In this document: positions 12,888 through 19,877 of the stretch, one piece after another
Position numbering within the stretch: position 1 is the first letter of the stretch
Layout: the number at the start of each line of letters is the position of its first letter
Assembly: GCA_903894655.1 (NCBI GenBank)
Contig: CAITQY010000171.1
Span: 1-36,272 of the forward strand
Origin: an uncultured Gemmatimonadota bacterium
Lineage (GTDB): Bacteria > Gemmatimonadota > Gemmatimonadetes > Gemmatimonadales > Gemmatimonadaceae
Length of the DNA stretch: 36,272 nt
Reading direction: 5' to 3'
Translations under genes and position numbers: made by a program
The notes under the pieces: generated by a model
Seen by the model: the letters and a program-made list of their open reading frames with translations, nothing else
Database searches by the model: none
Told to the model about the DNA's origin: nothing

Positions 12888-12937
12888 GCCGCACGCGCAC
12901 AACCTGGGAGGGGCGGGCCCGGGTGTGCGCGTGCGGC
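12888..12937 (-). terminator. 14-bp perfect inverted repeat, bidirectional terminator between convergent genes
   Basis: GCCGCACGCGCACA (12888-12901) and TGTGCGCGTGCGGC (12924-12937) pair perfectly, with a 22-nt GC-rich loop. It lies between the plus gene ending at 12834 and the minus gene ending at 12960. On the minus strand it is followed by a T-rich tract (TCTTCTGTGTTTC). Confidence 0.65.
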
Positions 12938-12959
12938 GTTCGTGGGGGTCGAGCGGTCG

Positions 12960-13175
12960 TCAGTCGTCGTCGTCTTGGAGGCTTGGCAGCTCAGCCTCGG
13001 CGAGCATTCCGCGGTGGTGCCAATAAGGATGGATCACGTCGGTGAGCGTGATGAGTTGTTGATCGCCGGTCGACGGCTCCAGCAGGTCGATGACGACGAC
13101 GTACCCAACGACGATGCCCTCGAACTCCTCGGCGTTCAAAAACGCCTGAAGGAAGTCCTCAAGCTTGGTGCTCAT
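12960..13175 (-). CDS. small acidic protein, last of a two-gene unit
   Basis: This 71-residue protein starts MSTKLEDFLQAFLNAEEFEG and ends in a poly-Asp tail (LQDDDD). It is helical at the start and beta-rich later (GIVVGYVVVIDLLEPSTG). ATG 13175 overlaps the upstream TGA (ATGA). No motif is recognised. It ends at the bidirectional terminator. The acidic surface could mimic DNA, as in some anti-host proteins, but that is speculation. Confidence 0.5.
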   Translation of the reverse strand: MSTKLEDFLQAFLNAEEFEGIVVGYVVVIDLLEPSTGDQQLITLTDVIHPYWHHRGMLAEAELPSLQDDDD

Positions 13176-13465
13176 CGCTTCGCCCTAGCGGCGCGCTCTT
13201 CAACGACGAGCGCGTGCGTGAGCAGGTAGCCGACGCCGTCCACGATGTTGTCATTCGTCGGGTGGGGAGTGTGGCACTCGCGGGAAATCTTGAGCGCGAC
13301 CATCATGAGCGCGACCTGCTCGGCCGTGACTTCGATGCCGAGGATCGCGCCCCACATCAGGCCGGTGCGGTGGAAGTCGTCGAGCGGGTGGCCGTAGGTG
13401 TCGTTACGGTCGCCGGTCACGAGTGCGGCGGCGTGGCTAGCGATGGTCTGCGCGGTCTTCGACAT
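13172..13465 (-). CDS. DUF6378-like phage protein
   Basis: This 97-residue protein contains LVTGDRNDTYGHPLDDFHRTG, VTAEQVALMMVALKISRECH and DNIVDGVGYLLTHAL. That is the conserved order of a DUF6378-type (MazG-neighbour, all-alpha) phage family, in which the D-x-Y-G-H and D-N-x-x-D residues could bind metal. ATG 13465 has GGAGGGG a few bases upstream. Divergent from the 13576 operon; it probably shares the control region between them. MazG-like nucleotide hydrolysis is a possibility by similarity only. Confidence 0.65.
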   Translation of the reverse strand: MSKTAQTIASHAAALVTGDRNDTYGHPLDDFHRTGLMWGAILGIEVTAEQVALMMVALKISRECHTPHPTNDNIVDGVGYLLTHALVVEERAARAKR

Positions 13466-13505
13466 TGGACCCCTCCAAATTATTTCTGAGAATCTTTGGT
13501 CAAAG

Positions 13506-13521
13506 TGTAGACACGACTACA
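13506..13521. promoter_or_regulatory. operator 1, overlaps the -35 element
   Basis: TGTAG-N6-CTACA is a dyad whose left part overlaps the -35 hexamer of the promoter at 13508-13536. It shares half-sites with operator 2. Confidence 0.55.
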
Positions 13522-13536
13522 GGTAGCGTGTAGATT
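13508..13536 (+). promoter_or_regulatory. promoter for the 13576 operon
   Basis: TAGACA (13508-13513, 5/6 to consensus) and TAGATT (13531-13536) are 17 nt apart. Start would be near 13543, 33 nt before ATG 13576. Both elements are embedded in dyads. Confidence 0.6.
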
Positions 13537-13544
13537 CATCTACA
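13529..13544. promoter_or_regulatory. operator 2, covers the -10 and +1
   Basis: TGTAGATTCATCTACA has perfect 7-bp arms around TC. It covers the -10 hexamer and predicted start, so a protein bound here and at 13506-13521 would shut the promoter off. Both sites share the TGTAG/CTACA half-site. Confidence 0.6.
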
Positions 13545-13575
13545 TAGGGACAACCACAACAACTAAGGGGTCGAA

Positions 13576-13788
13576 ATGAACAAGAACCAAAGCACCGCAG
13601 CACAGAGGTCCTTCATCTGCTCACTGGCTCGCGGCCGGTCAATGGCTGACCTTGAGGTCATCCTCGCCCCCGCCTTTGCGGTCAACGGCAACGCCTTCAA
13701 CGCGTCGGCCACGCTCAACCAGAACGTCGCGCGGCTCACCAAGACGACGGCGTCGACGGCCATTGAGCTCCTCAAGGTGTCAGCATGA
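13576..13788 (+). CDS. small alpha-helical protein of the operator-controlled operon
   Basis: This 70-residue protein starts MNKNQSTAAQRSFICSLARG. Its C-terminal LTKTTASTAIELLKV resembles the tail of the RecT-like protein (LTKSEASHIIDTLKK at 5283-4420). This is a recurrent small helical module of phage proteins that starts with T-x-x-Q-x-x-F/Y-I and ends with LTK-x-x-A-S. ATG 13576 has AAGGGG 5 nt upstream. It is the first gene behind the operator/promoter region and overlaps the next gene (ATGA). A role as binding partner of DNA-repair proteins is possible. Confidence 0.6.
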   Translation: MNKNQSTAAQRSFICSLARGRSMADLEVILAPAFAVNGNAFNASATLNQNVARLTKTTASTAIELLKVSA

Positions 13789-13970
13789 GCGCCGACGAGA
13801 GCATCGTTCCGTGCCCCGAATGTGGCACGCCCTGCTTCGCCTTCCGGGTCAAGTGCGACCGGTGCGGAGAGCAGGAGTCGACGCAGACTTGGCGACTGCC
13901 AGACGGCCGCGGGGGCTCACTGATGGACCTGCTCGCAGCGATTGAGGCCGAGTCAAAGGTGACCCCATGA
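13785..13970 (+). CDS. four-cysteine zinc ribbon protein
   Basis: This 61-residue protein contains CPECGTPCF and CDRCGEQE (residues 10-31), a classical C-x2-C ... C-x2-C rubredoxin-like ribbon, then an acidic helix (LMDLLAAIEAE). ATG overlaps the previous stop (ATGA) and its own stop overlaps the next ATG. It could be a DNA- or RNA polymerase-binding adaptor; specific function unknown. Confidence 0.65.
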   Translation: MSADESIVPCPECGTPCFAFRVKCDRCGEQESTQTWRLPDGRGGSLMDLLAAIEAESKVTP

Positions 13971-14398
13971 GCGCCCTGCCCGGCGTGCGCTGCGTCTGGT
14001 GCGCCAAAGAGCAGCCCGCTAATGCCAACCTCGCACTTGTCGGCGTCGCCGTTCAGCACGACGATGAGTCGTGGCGGGTGCGCGCGATCAGTGAGCGCGG
14101 CGTTAGCGACCGCGAGTGGATGGTTGACGAGGTCGTCGACTTCGTGCCAAGCACGACATTTGTCGTTGAGGGCGAGGGCGCGGTGGTCATCATCGAGCCC
14201 GAGTACATCGACGACTGGGCGCTGATTGCCGACGAGGCAGGGAAGGCGCTCGCCGACGCCCGCGACCGGCTCGACCTCGCCATGCGCGCCGCCGAGATCG
14301 TGACGCGCTGCGCGATTGAAGATGGAATCTCAGAGGTTGAAGTTGCGCGTCGCGTGGGCGTCGACCGCATGACGGTGAGGAAGTGGCTCGGCAAGTAG
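13967..14398 (+). CDS. helix-turn-helix regulator with N-terminal CxxC
   Basis: The product has 143 residues. Residues 9-14 read CVWCAKE, a possible metal knuckle. The middle is beta-rich and acidic, and the end (IEDGISEVEVARRVGVDRMTVRKWLGK) is a clear helix-turn-helix with the second helix VDRMTVRKWL as recognition helix. It is the last gene of the operator-controlled operon, so it may be the autorepressor that binds TGTAG/CTACA dyads at 13506-13544. It would then be a candidate lysogeny or early-gene repressor. It ends at the convergent exonuclease gene (14399). Confidence 0.65.
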   Translation: MSALPGVRCVWCAKEQPANANLALVGVAVQHDDESWRVRAISERGVSDREWMVDEVVDFVPSTTFVVEGEGAVVIIEPEYIDDWALIADEAGKALADARDRLDLAMRAAEIVTRCAIEDGISEVEVARRVGVDRMTVRKWLGK

Positions 14399-15181
14399 TC
14401 AGCGAGCGGGCCGGGTGGTCACACGTCGCTTGACGTGGGCCATCCGGCAATGCGTGCCGCACTTCGTGCACGTCATGAGCGCGTAGACCGTGACGGGCGT
14501 CGTGTACCAGCGCCCGTCCTGGCGCAACTCCTCAGACCCGCACGTCGGACAGCATCGATCCGAGCCGGTCCACAGTCCCGCGTGCGGGTGGTCCTTGATC
14601 CAGCCTCGGCCTGCGAGCTCGTCGTAGAGCTTCTCGGTGAGCCGCACGTCCTGCACGCAGTACTTGCGGAAGAGCCGCCACGCGCGCTCGTCACCGGCCA
14701 GCACGTCGGTCCACATCTGGTGTCCGGTGTGTGGCGTCTTGCCGCCGAGGCCGAGCCGGTCGGCGACGTGCGCGAGCTTGTTCGAGGTGAACTTGAACTG
14801 CGCGCGGCAGACCCTCAACAGGTCGACGTTCCGCCAGGGCGACGGCGGCCCGAGGCCCGCGAGTAGGAACTCGCGCTGTAGGTGCTTCACATCAAAGCTC
14901 GGCCCGTTGAAGGTGACGAGGATGTCCGCGGCGTCCAGCAATCGCCAGGCGTGCGCGATCATCTCGGCGTGGCCGTCGTCGTGCTCGCTGTAGAACTCCG
15001 TCGCCCGCTTGTCGTGCCACTTCGCCGCGAAGCACAAGACGCGCGAGGACTCGCGGAGTTGGCTGATCCCAATGTTCTGATTGAACAAGCCCCACACGTC
15101 GGCGATGTTCGGCGATGTCTCGATGTCAAGTGTCAGAGTCTTCGGCAGCGAGGTCGCGAGCGCGGCCGCTAGGTCACCCAC
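14399..15181 (-). CDS. DnaQ-like 3'-5' exonuclease with C-terminal zinc ribbon
   Basis: This 260-residue protein starts with GTG 15181, overlapping the previous gene by 8 nt. The exonuclease motifs are LDIETSPN (D19, E21), VTFNGPSFDVKHL (ExoII) and YCVQDVRLTEKL (ExoIII Tyr/Asp). They mark an RNase H-like DEDD exonuclease. The tail has two cysteine pairs (CCPTCGSEEL, CTKCGTHC) forming a zinc ribbon. It is near the lysis genes rather than the replication block. A proofreading or nucleic-acid degradation role is plausible. Alternative earlier starts lie within the upstream gene. Confidence 0.75.
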   Translation of the reverse strand: MGDLAAALATSLPKTLTLDIETSPNIADVWGLFNQNIGISQLRESSRVLCFAAKWHDKRATEFYSEHDDGHAEMIAHAWRLLDAADILVTFNGPSFDVKHLQREFLLAGLGPPSPWRNVDLLRVCRAQFKFTSNKLAHVADRLGLGGKTPHTGHQMWTDVLAGDERAWRLFRKYCVQDVRLTEKLYDELAGRGWIKDHPHAGLWTGSDRCCPTCGSEELRQDGRWYTTPVTVYALMTCTKCGTHCRMAHVKRRVTTRPAR

Positions 15182-15404
15182 AACTGCACTCGCCGCGACG
15201 ATGGCGCGACAGCGTCGTCGGCGCGACGCGAACATTGACCGTCAACAGCGCGCGAGAAATGCTCGTGCTCGGCTGCGTCGAGTTGAAGGCGGCGACGAGC
15301 GCCGCGCGGTCGGCGGCGTCAAGTGCGGCGAGGATCGCGATGAGCGAGCATGGTGGACCCTTGCGCGCCGCGCTCTCCTCGTTCAATGCGTCGATGAGTG
15401 ACAT
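15174..15404 (-). CDS. HTH-like small protein ending RHRRGECSC
   Basis: This 76-residue protein starts MSLIDALNEESAARKG and ends STSISRALLTVNVRVAPTTLSRHRRGECSCG. The pattern of a short helix, a helix-turn-helix (SISRALLTVNVRVAPTTLSRHR) and a terminal RHRRGxCxC resembles a small HTH family I have seen in actinophages. AAGGGG stands just before ATG 15404. It is encoded between the membrane peptides and the exonuclease. DNA binding is likely; its target is unknown. Confidence 0.6.
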   Translation of the reverse strand: MSLIDALNEESAARKGPPCSLIAILAALDAADRAALVAAFNSTQPSTSISRALLTVNVRVAPTTLSRHRRGECSCG

Positions 15405-15421
15405 GGTCGCCCCTTCGTCAG

Positions 15422-15443
15422 GCTGGCCGGGGGATCGGCCAGC
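15422..15443 (-). terminator. 8-bp hairpin before the HTH gene
   Basis: GCTGGCCG (15422-15429) and CGGCCAGC (15436-15443) form a perfect stem with a 6-nt loop directly after the stop of the 15446-15556 gene. No T run follows; it may stabilise mRNA or attenuate. Confidence 0.4.
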
Positions 15444-15445
15444 GG

Positions 15446-15556
15446 TCACACGTCGTTGAGGTCGTCGCGCTTCAGCACTCGCCACAGGTGGCGGCAGGCC
15501 GCGGCCACGATCAGCCACAGGCCCACGACCAGCCCGGCGAAGATCAGCTCGCCCAT
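15446..15556 (-). CDS. 36-residue membrane peptide
   Basis: ATG 15556 to TGA 15448-15446. Residues 4-24 (LIFAGLVVGLWLIVAAACRHL) form one hydrophobic segment, followed by a basic end (WRVLKRDDLNDV). Such a mini-protein beside a holin and endolysin may be a lysis accessory (antiholin or spanin-like). No strong ribosome binding site is seen, so it is uncertain. Confidence 0.45.
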   Translation of the reverse strand: MGELIFAGLVVGLWLIVAAACRHLWRVLKRDDLNDV

Positions 15557-15599
15557 CACATGAACCGGATGTGTAATAACTGAAACCGGCCGCCGCCCA

Positions 15600-15698
15600 T
15601 CACCGACGCCGCTCGCGCCGTAGGAATGCGGCGAGGTCGATGGCCGTCCAGATGACCCACGCCAGTAGCAGCCCGGCGAGGATGACGAAGGCGTCCAC
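15600..15698 (-). CDS. 32-residue membrane peptide downstream of the endolysin
   Basis: GTG 15698, two bases after the TAG of the endolysin, to TGA 15602-15600. One hydrophobic span (residues 4-20, FVILAGLLLAWVIWTAI) then a basic tail RRERRR. It could be an accessory lysis peptide. Start codon choice and expression are not certain. Confidence 0.4.
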   Translation of the reverse strand: MDAFVILAGLLLAWVIWTAIDLAAFLRRERRR

Positions 15699-15700
15699 GG

Positions 15701-16333
15701 CTACCGGCCGAGCGCCACGTGCAGCTCGTGCAGCTGGTGCGCGCTCAGGTGCTTGCCGTGCTTCCGCATCGTGAGCAAGTGCAGGATGTGCGCGGAGTAG
15801 GCAGGCGCGGCGGTGCCGTCTGGCCTGATCCGCATCCGCGCGATCTCAGCCCTGAACGCGGCCACATCGGTGCCCGGCCGCGCGTAGAAGTGCATCGGGT
15901 CGATGTAGGCGTTGTGGTAGCGGCCACGGAACTCGCCCTCGCCGATGCTGGCGTCGCCGCCCCAGTAGAGCAGGCTGTACTTGGTGAGCAGCGCGACGAC
16001 CTGCGGCTCCTTGCTCACCCAGAACGCGCGGTTGCTCGAGCCCTGGGCGCCGACGCCGGAGGCGAGCAGGTCGACCGCCACGCCTCCGTAGTGATCGCTT
16101 GCCCGGCCGCCACCAGCGCGCGCTGGCCTCGCGTCGTAGGCGTCGACATCGTCGCGCTTGGTGAGCGGCGCGATGGTGCGCGCGTAGTCCATGATCATCG
16201 CGACGAAGTAGGGCGCGACATCGGCGCGGCCGTAGAACACGCACGGCGTGCCGGGCACCACGAGGCGAGTGAGCCGCGGGTCGCCCCAGTCTGGATTGTC
16301 GAGCGTCGGCCAGCCCGAGAGCGTGGTCGCCAT
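15701..16333 (-). CDS. M15-type endolysin (D-Ala-D-Ala carboxypeptidase/endopeptidase fold)
   Basis: This 210-residue protein has the metal ligands of the M15/VanY family: SDHYGGVAVDL (His81, Asp88) and YIDPMHFY (Asp145, His148). The fold cuts peptide bonds in peptidoglycan. A C-terminal extension with a basic, helical region (LHLLTMRKHGKHLSAHQLHEL) may bind the wall. ATG 16333 follows the holin stop by one base. It lacks a signal peptide, so release depends on the holin. No LysB-type esterase is present in the window. Confidence 0.8.
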   Translation of the reverse strand: MATTLSGWPTLDNPDWGDPRLTRLVVPGTPCVFYGRADVAPYFVAMIMDYARTIAPLTKRDDVDAYDARPARAGGGRASDHYGGVAVDLLASGVGAQGSSNRAFWVSKEPQVVALLTKYSLLYWGGDASIGEGEFRGRYHNAYIDPMHFYARPGTDVAAFRAEIARMRIRPDGTAAPAYSAHILHLLTMRKHGKHLSAHQLHELHVALGR

Positions 16334-16334
16334 C

Positions 16335-16607
16335 TCAGGCTGCCGGGTCGAACATCTCGGAGGCGTGGCCGACGACGGGCGGCGGCGAGCCGATGCCATA
16401 GGCGGGGTCGGCCGGGTTGATCGACTTCACCACGGCTGTGCCGACGGCAGTCATGACGAGGGTGGCGAGGATGCCCGCGTCGAACTTGCCGCCGCTCGCG
16501 ATGCTCACCAGGTAGGTGACCACGGTGGCGAGGGCTGCGCCGGCAGCGACGTTGATGATGGTTCGGACGGGCGCGGGCAGTCCTGCCCAGAAGGATTGGA
16601 AGGTCAT
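16335..16607 (-). CDS. holin-like protein with two membrane segments
   Basis: This 90-residue protein starts MTFQSFWAGLPAPVRTIINV, with hydrophobic spans around residues 16-36 (INVAAGAALATVVTYLVSIA) and 44-61 (AGILATLVMTAVGTAVVKSI). A soluble, proline-rich tail follows. The position directly before the endolysin supports a holin, which forms membrane holes to release the endolysin. ATG 16607 is chosen; GAGAGG is upstream. Confidence 0.72.
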   Translation of the reverse strand: MTFQSFWAGLPAPVRTIINVAAGAALATVVTYLVSIASGGKFDAGILATLVMTAVGTAVVKSINPADPAYGIGSPPPVVGHASEMFDPAA

Positions 16608-16643
16608 GGGGTGCCTCTCTTGTGTTATCGGTTACGAGCTAGG

Positions 16644-16913
16644 TCAGAAGTAGATGGACGCGATGCCCGCGAGGATCGTCAGTCCTGAGCCGATGAGCAG
16701 GCCGACAAGCCAGCGGCGCGCCACTGCGTCGGCGGCGTCACGGCTCGCGATCTCATCGGTGCTCACCGTCTCAACCTCGAGCACACGAATACGTGACTCG
16801 TGGTCGCCAAGCCTGCGGTCGACGGAGTCAAGGCGCTGCACGAGCGCGTCGACCTTGGCTTCGAGTCGTGCCACCGTTTCGGCGATCCGCAGTAGTAGCC
16901 CATGCTCATCCAT
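16644..16913 (-). CDS. coiled-coil protein with C-terminal membrane anchor, lysis-associated
   Basis: This 89-residue protein (MDEHGLLLRIAETVARLEAKVDALVQRL...) has a coiled coil over residues 8-60 and one C-terminal membrane segment (WLVGLLIGSGLTILAGIASIYF). That plan is like XhlA/hemolysin-type lysis accessories. ATG shares a base with the upstream TAA (TAATG). It sits between the tail tip gene and the holin, so a role with the holin is likely. Confidence 0.6.
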   Translation of the reverse strand: MDEHGLLLRIAETVARLEAKVDALVQRLDSVDRRLGDHESRIRVLEVETVSTDEIASRDAADAVARRWLVGLLIGSGLTILAGIASIYF

Positions 16914-17422
16914 TACGCGGCCTCGTAGGTGAGGGTGAACCACCACGAGTCGCCCGCGACCTGACCAGCCGGAACTGCGCCGGTCCAGTTCAGGAGCGTC
17001 GTGGCCGCGCCGCCTGGCGAGTGGGTGAGCACCGAGGCGGTCGTGCCACCTGCTACCGCCGACATCACGACGCCGCTCGAGTTCGTTCCAGCGTTGCTCC
17101 TGAACCGGCTGGAGCCGACGAGCTGGCCACCCGTGCTCGCCGCAGCCGAGACGGGAAGGTTGAAGGACAGCAGCGCCGAGCCCGGCGTCAGGGTGGCGAT
17201 GAGTATGTACGCGCGGGCCGTGACGATCTTCCCGACCTGCTGGTAGAGGCCAACCTGAGACGTGTACGTGACGGCCGTGTACCCCGTGATCGCGGGCGTC
17301 CAGGCGGTCCACGCGTTCCAACTCGTCCGAAGGTCCGAAAGGTTATTCGACACATACGTGTTCAGGTTCGCTGCGGTCACAGTCTCGCCGACCGCCCACG
17401 TGCGCGGGGTTGTCCAGGTCAT
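16913..17422 (-). CDS. minor tail-tip protein
   Basis: This 169-residue protein opens MTWTTPRTWAVGETVTAANLN, an opening common in small tail/fibre proteins (T-W-x-V-G-E-x-V-T-A-x-x-L-N). The rest is serine/threonine- and glycine-rich with beta-propensity (TGYTAVTYTSQVGLYQQVG). It lies after the large tail protein and before lysis. A baseplate or tail-tip role is likely; receptor contact is possible but unproven. Confidence 0.6.
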   Translation of the reverse strand: MTWTTPRTWAVGETVTAANLNTYVSNNLSDLRTSWNAWTAWTPAITGYTAVTYTSQVGLYQQVGKIVTARAYILIATLTPGSALLSFNLPVSAAASTGGQLVGSSRFRSNAGTNSSGVVMSAVAGGTTASVLTHSPGGAATTLLNWTGAVPAGQVAGDSWWFTLTYEAA

Positions 17423-17435
17423 CTCGTCGCCTCTC

Positions 17436-19877
17436 TCAGAACGCTAGGACGGTGGTGGAGTCAAGGACGGAATAGGTGGAGTCGTCGAGGACCCACACGG
17501 TCGAGCCCGCGTCGATCTGCGTGCACACGAACGCGCGCCGCCAACTCGTCGCGTTGACGGTGTCCGTCAGTCCGTCGACGATGAGGTCGAGGGTCGCGGC
17601 CGGTGTCGACGCGGACGGCAGGCCGGTCACCTGGAAGCGGGTGCCGACCTCGGCGGCGAGGATCGCAGACTCGTCGAGGATCGCCGCGCCGCTCACGAGG
17701 TCGACGCTGATCCCCGAGATGCGCGGCACGGGCTGCGAGTTGAGGTTGGCGAGGAACGCGGACATGTCGACGACCTGCGGGTCAGTGGCGACATAGACCG
17801 TCGTCGTCGAGTCGTGGGTGTCGTAGGCCGCGACGCTGGCCGCGTCCACCGAGCGGGCCGTGATGCCGCCCGGCCGCGAGACGGTCACGTCGTTGATGAC
17901 CGGCCCCATGTCAGTGGTGAAGCCGGTGCCCTTGTCGATGGCCGTGGCTGGGATGGTGAACGAGACGGCGGTCCCGTACCGCTTGTCGCGGGCGGCGAGG
18001 CGCAGCACGCCCGAGCGGTCGAGGTAGACCGCTGACGCCTCGGCCGTGGCGACATCGCTGGCCGCGTCGAGCAGTGAGCGGTCGGCCACAGGGAACGGGG
18101 TCATCGTCGCCGAGGTCGCGCCGCTCGAGCCGTAGGAGAAGCCGTATTCAGTGCTCGACAGTCCCGCGACCTGCGCGAGCCTGGTGAACTTCGCGGCGCT
18201 CGTCTCGGCCGTGTACGACGCGAGGGTGTCGCGGACCCGAGCGTGCTCGGTGATGCGCGTCGCCGACAGCGCGGTCGGATAGACGGCGACGTTGGCGAGC
18301 CGCCCGTAGAAGATGCCCGATGCGGTGCCCGTCGACGCGGCGCGCAGCGCGCCGGCCGAGATCGAGCCGCCGCTGATGATGGTCGCGCTCGAGGACGCCG
18401 TCGAGTATGTCGCCGGTGTTCCCTGCGACACGCCGTCGAGGTACAGCGTGACGGTCACCGTGTCGGCGGCGCGGCTCTGGGTCAGGACCGCGTGGTGCCA
18501 CACTCCCGAGGTGACCGTGGTCGTGCCCGTGACCGTCGCCGTGAGGCTTGCCGAGCTGTCGACCGTGGTGGCGACGAGCTTGTCGGTGGCCGAAAGGCTG
18601 ATGGTCACGAGGCGCGTGAAGGCCGTGTCGTGGAGCGTGGCGAGGCCGCGGCTCGCAGTTCCCGCCGTCGCGGCTTGGAAGTAGACCTCCACGCTCTGCG
18701 TATTGGTGAAGGCGTCGGGCAAACCCGAGCCGGTGAGATACCAGCCGGTCGTGTTGGGAGTGATCGGGGTGAGCACGGCGCACGACTGGCCGTCAGGGCC
18801 GGGGCCGAGGCCCGCCTCGCCGAACGTGAGCGTTGAGGTGGTGGCGCCCACGAGCACGCCGGTAAGCGCGGTGACGGCAGCGTTGCTCGACTGCTCGCCC
18901 GCCGACACCGACGCGTCGGAGTCATCGCACGGCCAGACCGCTGAGGGCGAGTCGACGAGCTGCACGCCTCGTATAAGGCTGGGTAGTTTTCGTTTTTCGA
19001 GACGCGCCAGGCGGTCGGTGGCCGAGACGCGAACGGTCGGGCGCCAGCCGTTATCCCAGCCAGTTTCGAGTGCCTCGATGTAGCCGTACCACAGGTCGAC
19101 GGGCGCGGTCAGGTCGAAGACGCTCAATGCCGAGGTGCCCTGATAGAACACTGCCGAGTCGACGAGGAACTTTTGGCCGGCCGTACCGGCCGCCTGCGTG
19201 TAAATGGTCGCGTAAGCCTGCACGGTGGTCGCTGGCGCGGTGCCCGTGACCGAAATCAGCGTCCAGCCCATCGCGCTGGTGAGCACGGTAGTAGCGCCCG
19301 TGGTCGTGCTGATGTTGCTCACGCCATCGTTCCAGTTAATGCCGACTGCCAGCGATGCGTTGGCCTGCCCAGTGGGAACCTTGACCCACGCGCTCGCGTA
19401 GTAATTCATGCCAGCAGTGAGGCCGGTGACGAGCGAGAAGACGCCCGAGCCCGAGCCCGCCTGGCGGGTGACCTCAAGGGACGCTACGCCCGAGTAGTCA
19501 TCGGATGTGATGCGCGCCATTGTCGACGCGTTGGTGTTCCAGCCGGTCGTGTTCGTCTCGAAGCCGGGATTGGTGAACAGGTTTCCCGCGGTACGCACGC
19601 GCACCGGGATGCGGAGCGCGAGCCCGGTCACCTGGTTAGTGCCACCCAAGGTGAAGCGCCCCTCGGTGCCCTGCTGTGTTGAGTTGTCCAGGGTGAATGA
19701 CAGCGAGCCGGGGCGCGCCATGACATCGATGCCCGAGCGGCCACGGTTGAACGTGACGCCGTCGCCGAGCCGCACCGACGACGTGACATCAGTCCACGAG
19801 ATCGAGCCGAGCGGCGTGAGCGGCGTCGACCCGTAGCCGAGGTCGACACGCAGCGCGTCGGAGAGGACCTGGGCCAT
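17436..19877 (-). CDS. large minor tail protein with carbohydrate-binding and LamG-like domains
   Basis: This 813-residue protein starts at ATG 19877, overlapping the tape-measure TGA. The first 95 residues look like a tail-tip structural domain. NLFTNPGFETNTTGW (about 98-112) starts a CBM4/9-like jelly roll. About residues 380-545 (SVEVYFQAATAG ... WHHAVLTQSR ... LYLDGVSQG ... GRLANVAVYPTALS) form a LamG/concanavalin-like sandwich. A further structural domain follows. It is probably the tail-tip receptor-binding protein that recognises host cell-wall sugars. The carbohydrate is unknown. Confidence 0.75.
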   Translation of the reverse strand: MAQVLSDALRVDLGYGSTPLTPLGSISWTDVTSSVRLGDGVTFNRGRSGIDVMARPGSLSFTLDNSTQQGTEGRFTLGGTNQVTGLALRIPVRVRTAGNLFTNPGFETNTTGWNTNASTMARITSDDYSGVASLEVTRQAGSGSGVFSLVTGLTAGMNYYASAWVKVPTGQANASLAVGINWNDGVSNISTTTGATTVLTSAMGWTLISVTGTAPATTVQAYATIYTQAAGTAGQKFLVDSAVFYQGTSALSVFDLTAPVDLWYGYIEALETGWDNGWRPTVRVSATDRLARLEKRKLPSLIRGVQLVDSPSAVWPCDDSDASVSAGEQSSNAAVTALTGVLVGATTSTLTFGEAGLGPGPDGQSCAVLTPITPNTTGWYLTGSGLPDAFTNTQSVEVYFQAATAGTASRGLATLHDTAFTRLVTISLSATDKLVATTVDSSASLTATVTGTTTVTSGVWHHAVLTQSRAADTVTVTLYLDGVSQGTPATYSTASSSATIISGGSISAGALRAASTGTASGIFYGRLANVAVYPTALSATRITEHARVRDTLASYTAETSAAKFTRLAQVAGLSSTEYGFSYGSSGATSATMTPFPVADRSLLDAASDVATAEASAVYLDRSGVLRLAARDKRYGTAVSFTIPATAIDKGTGFTTDMGPVINDVTVSRPGGITARSVDAASVAAYDTHDSTTTVYVATDPQVVDMSAFLANLNSQPVPRISGISVDLVSGAAILDESAILAAEVGTRFQVTGLPSASTPAATLDLIVDGLTDTVNATSWRRAFVCTQIDAGSTVWVLDDSTYSVLDSTTVLAF

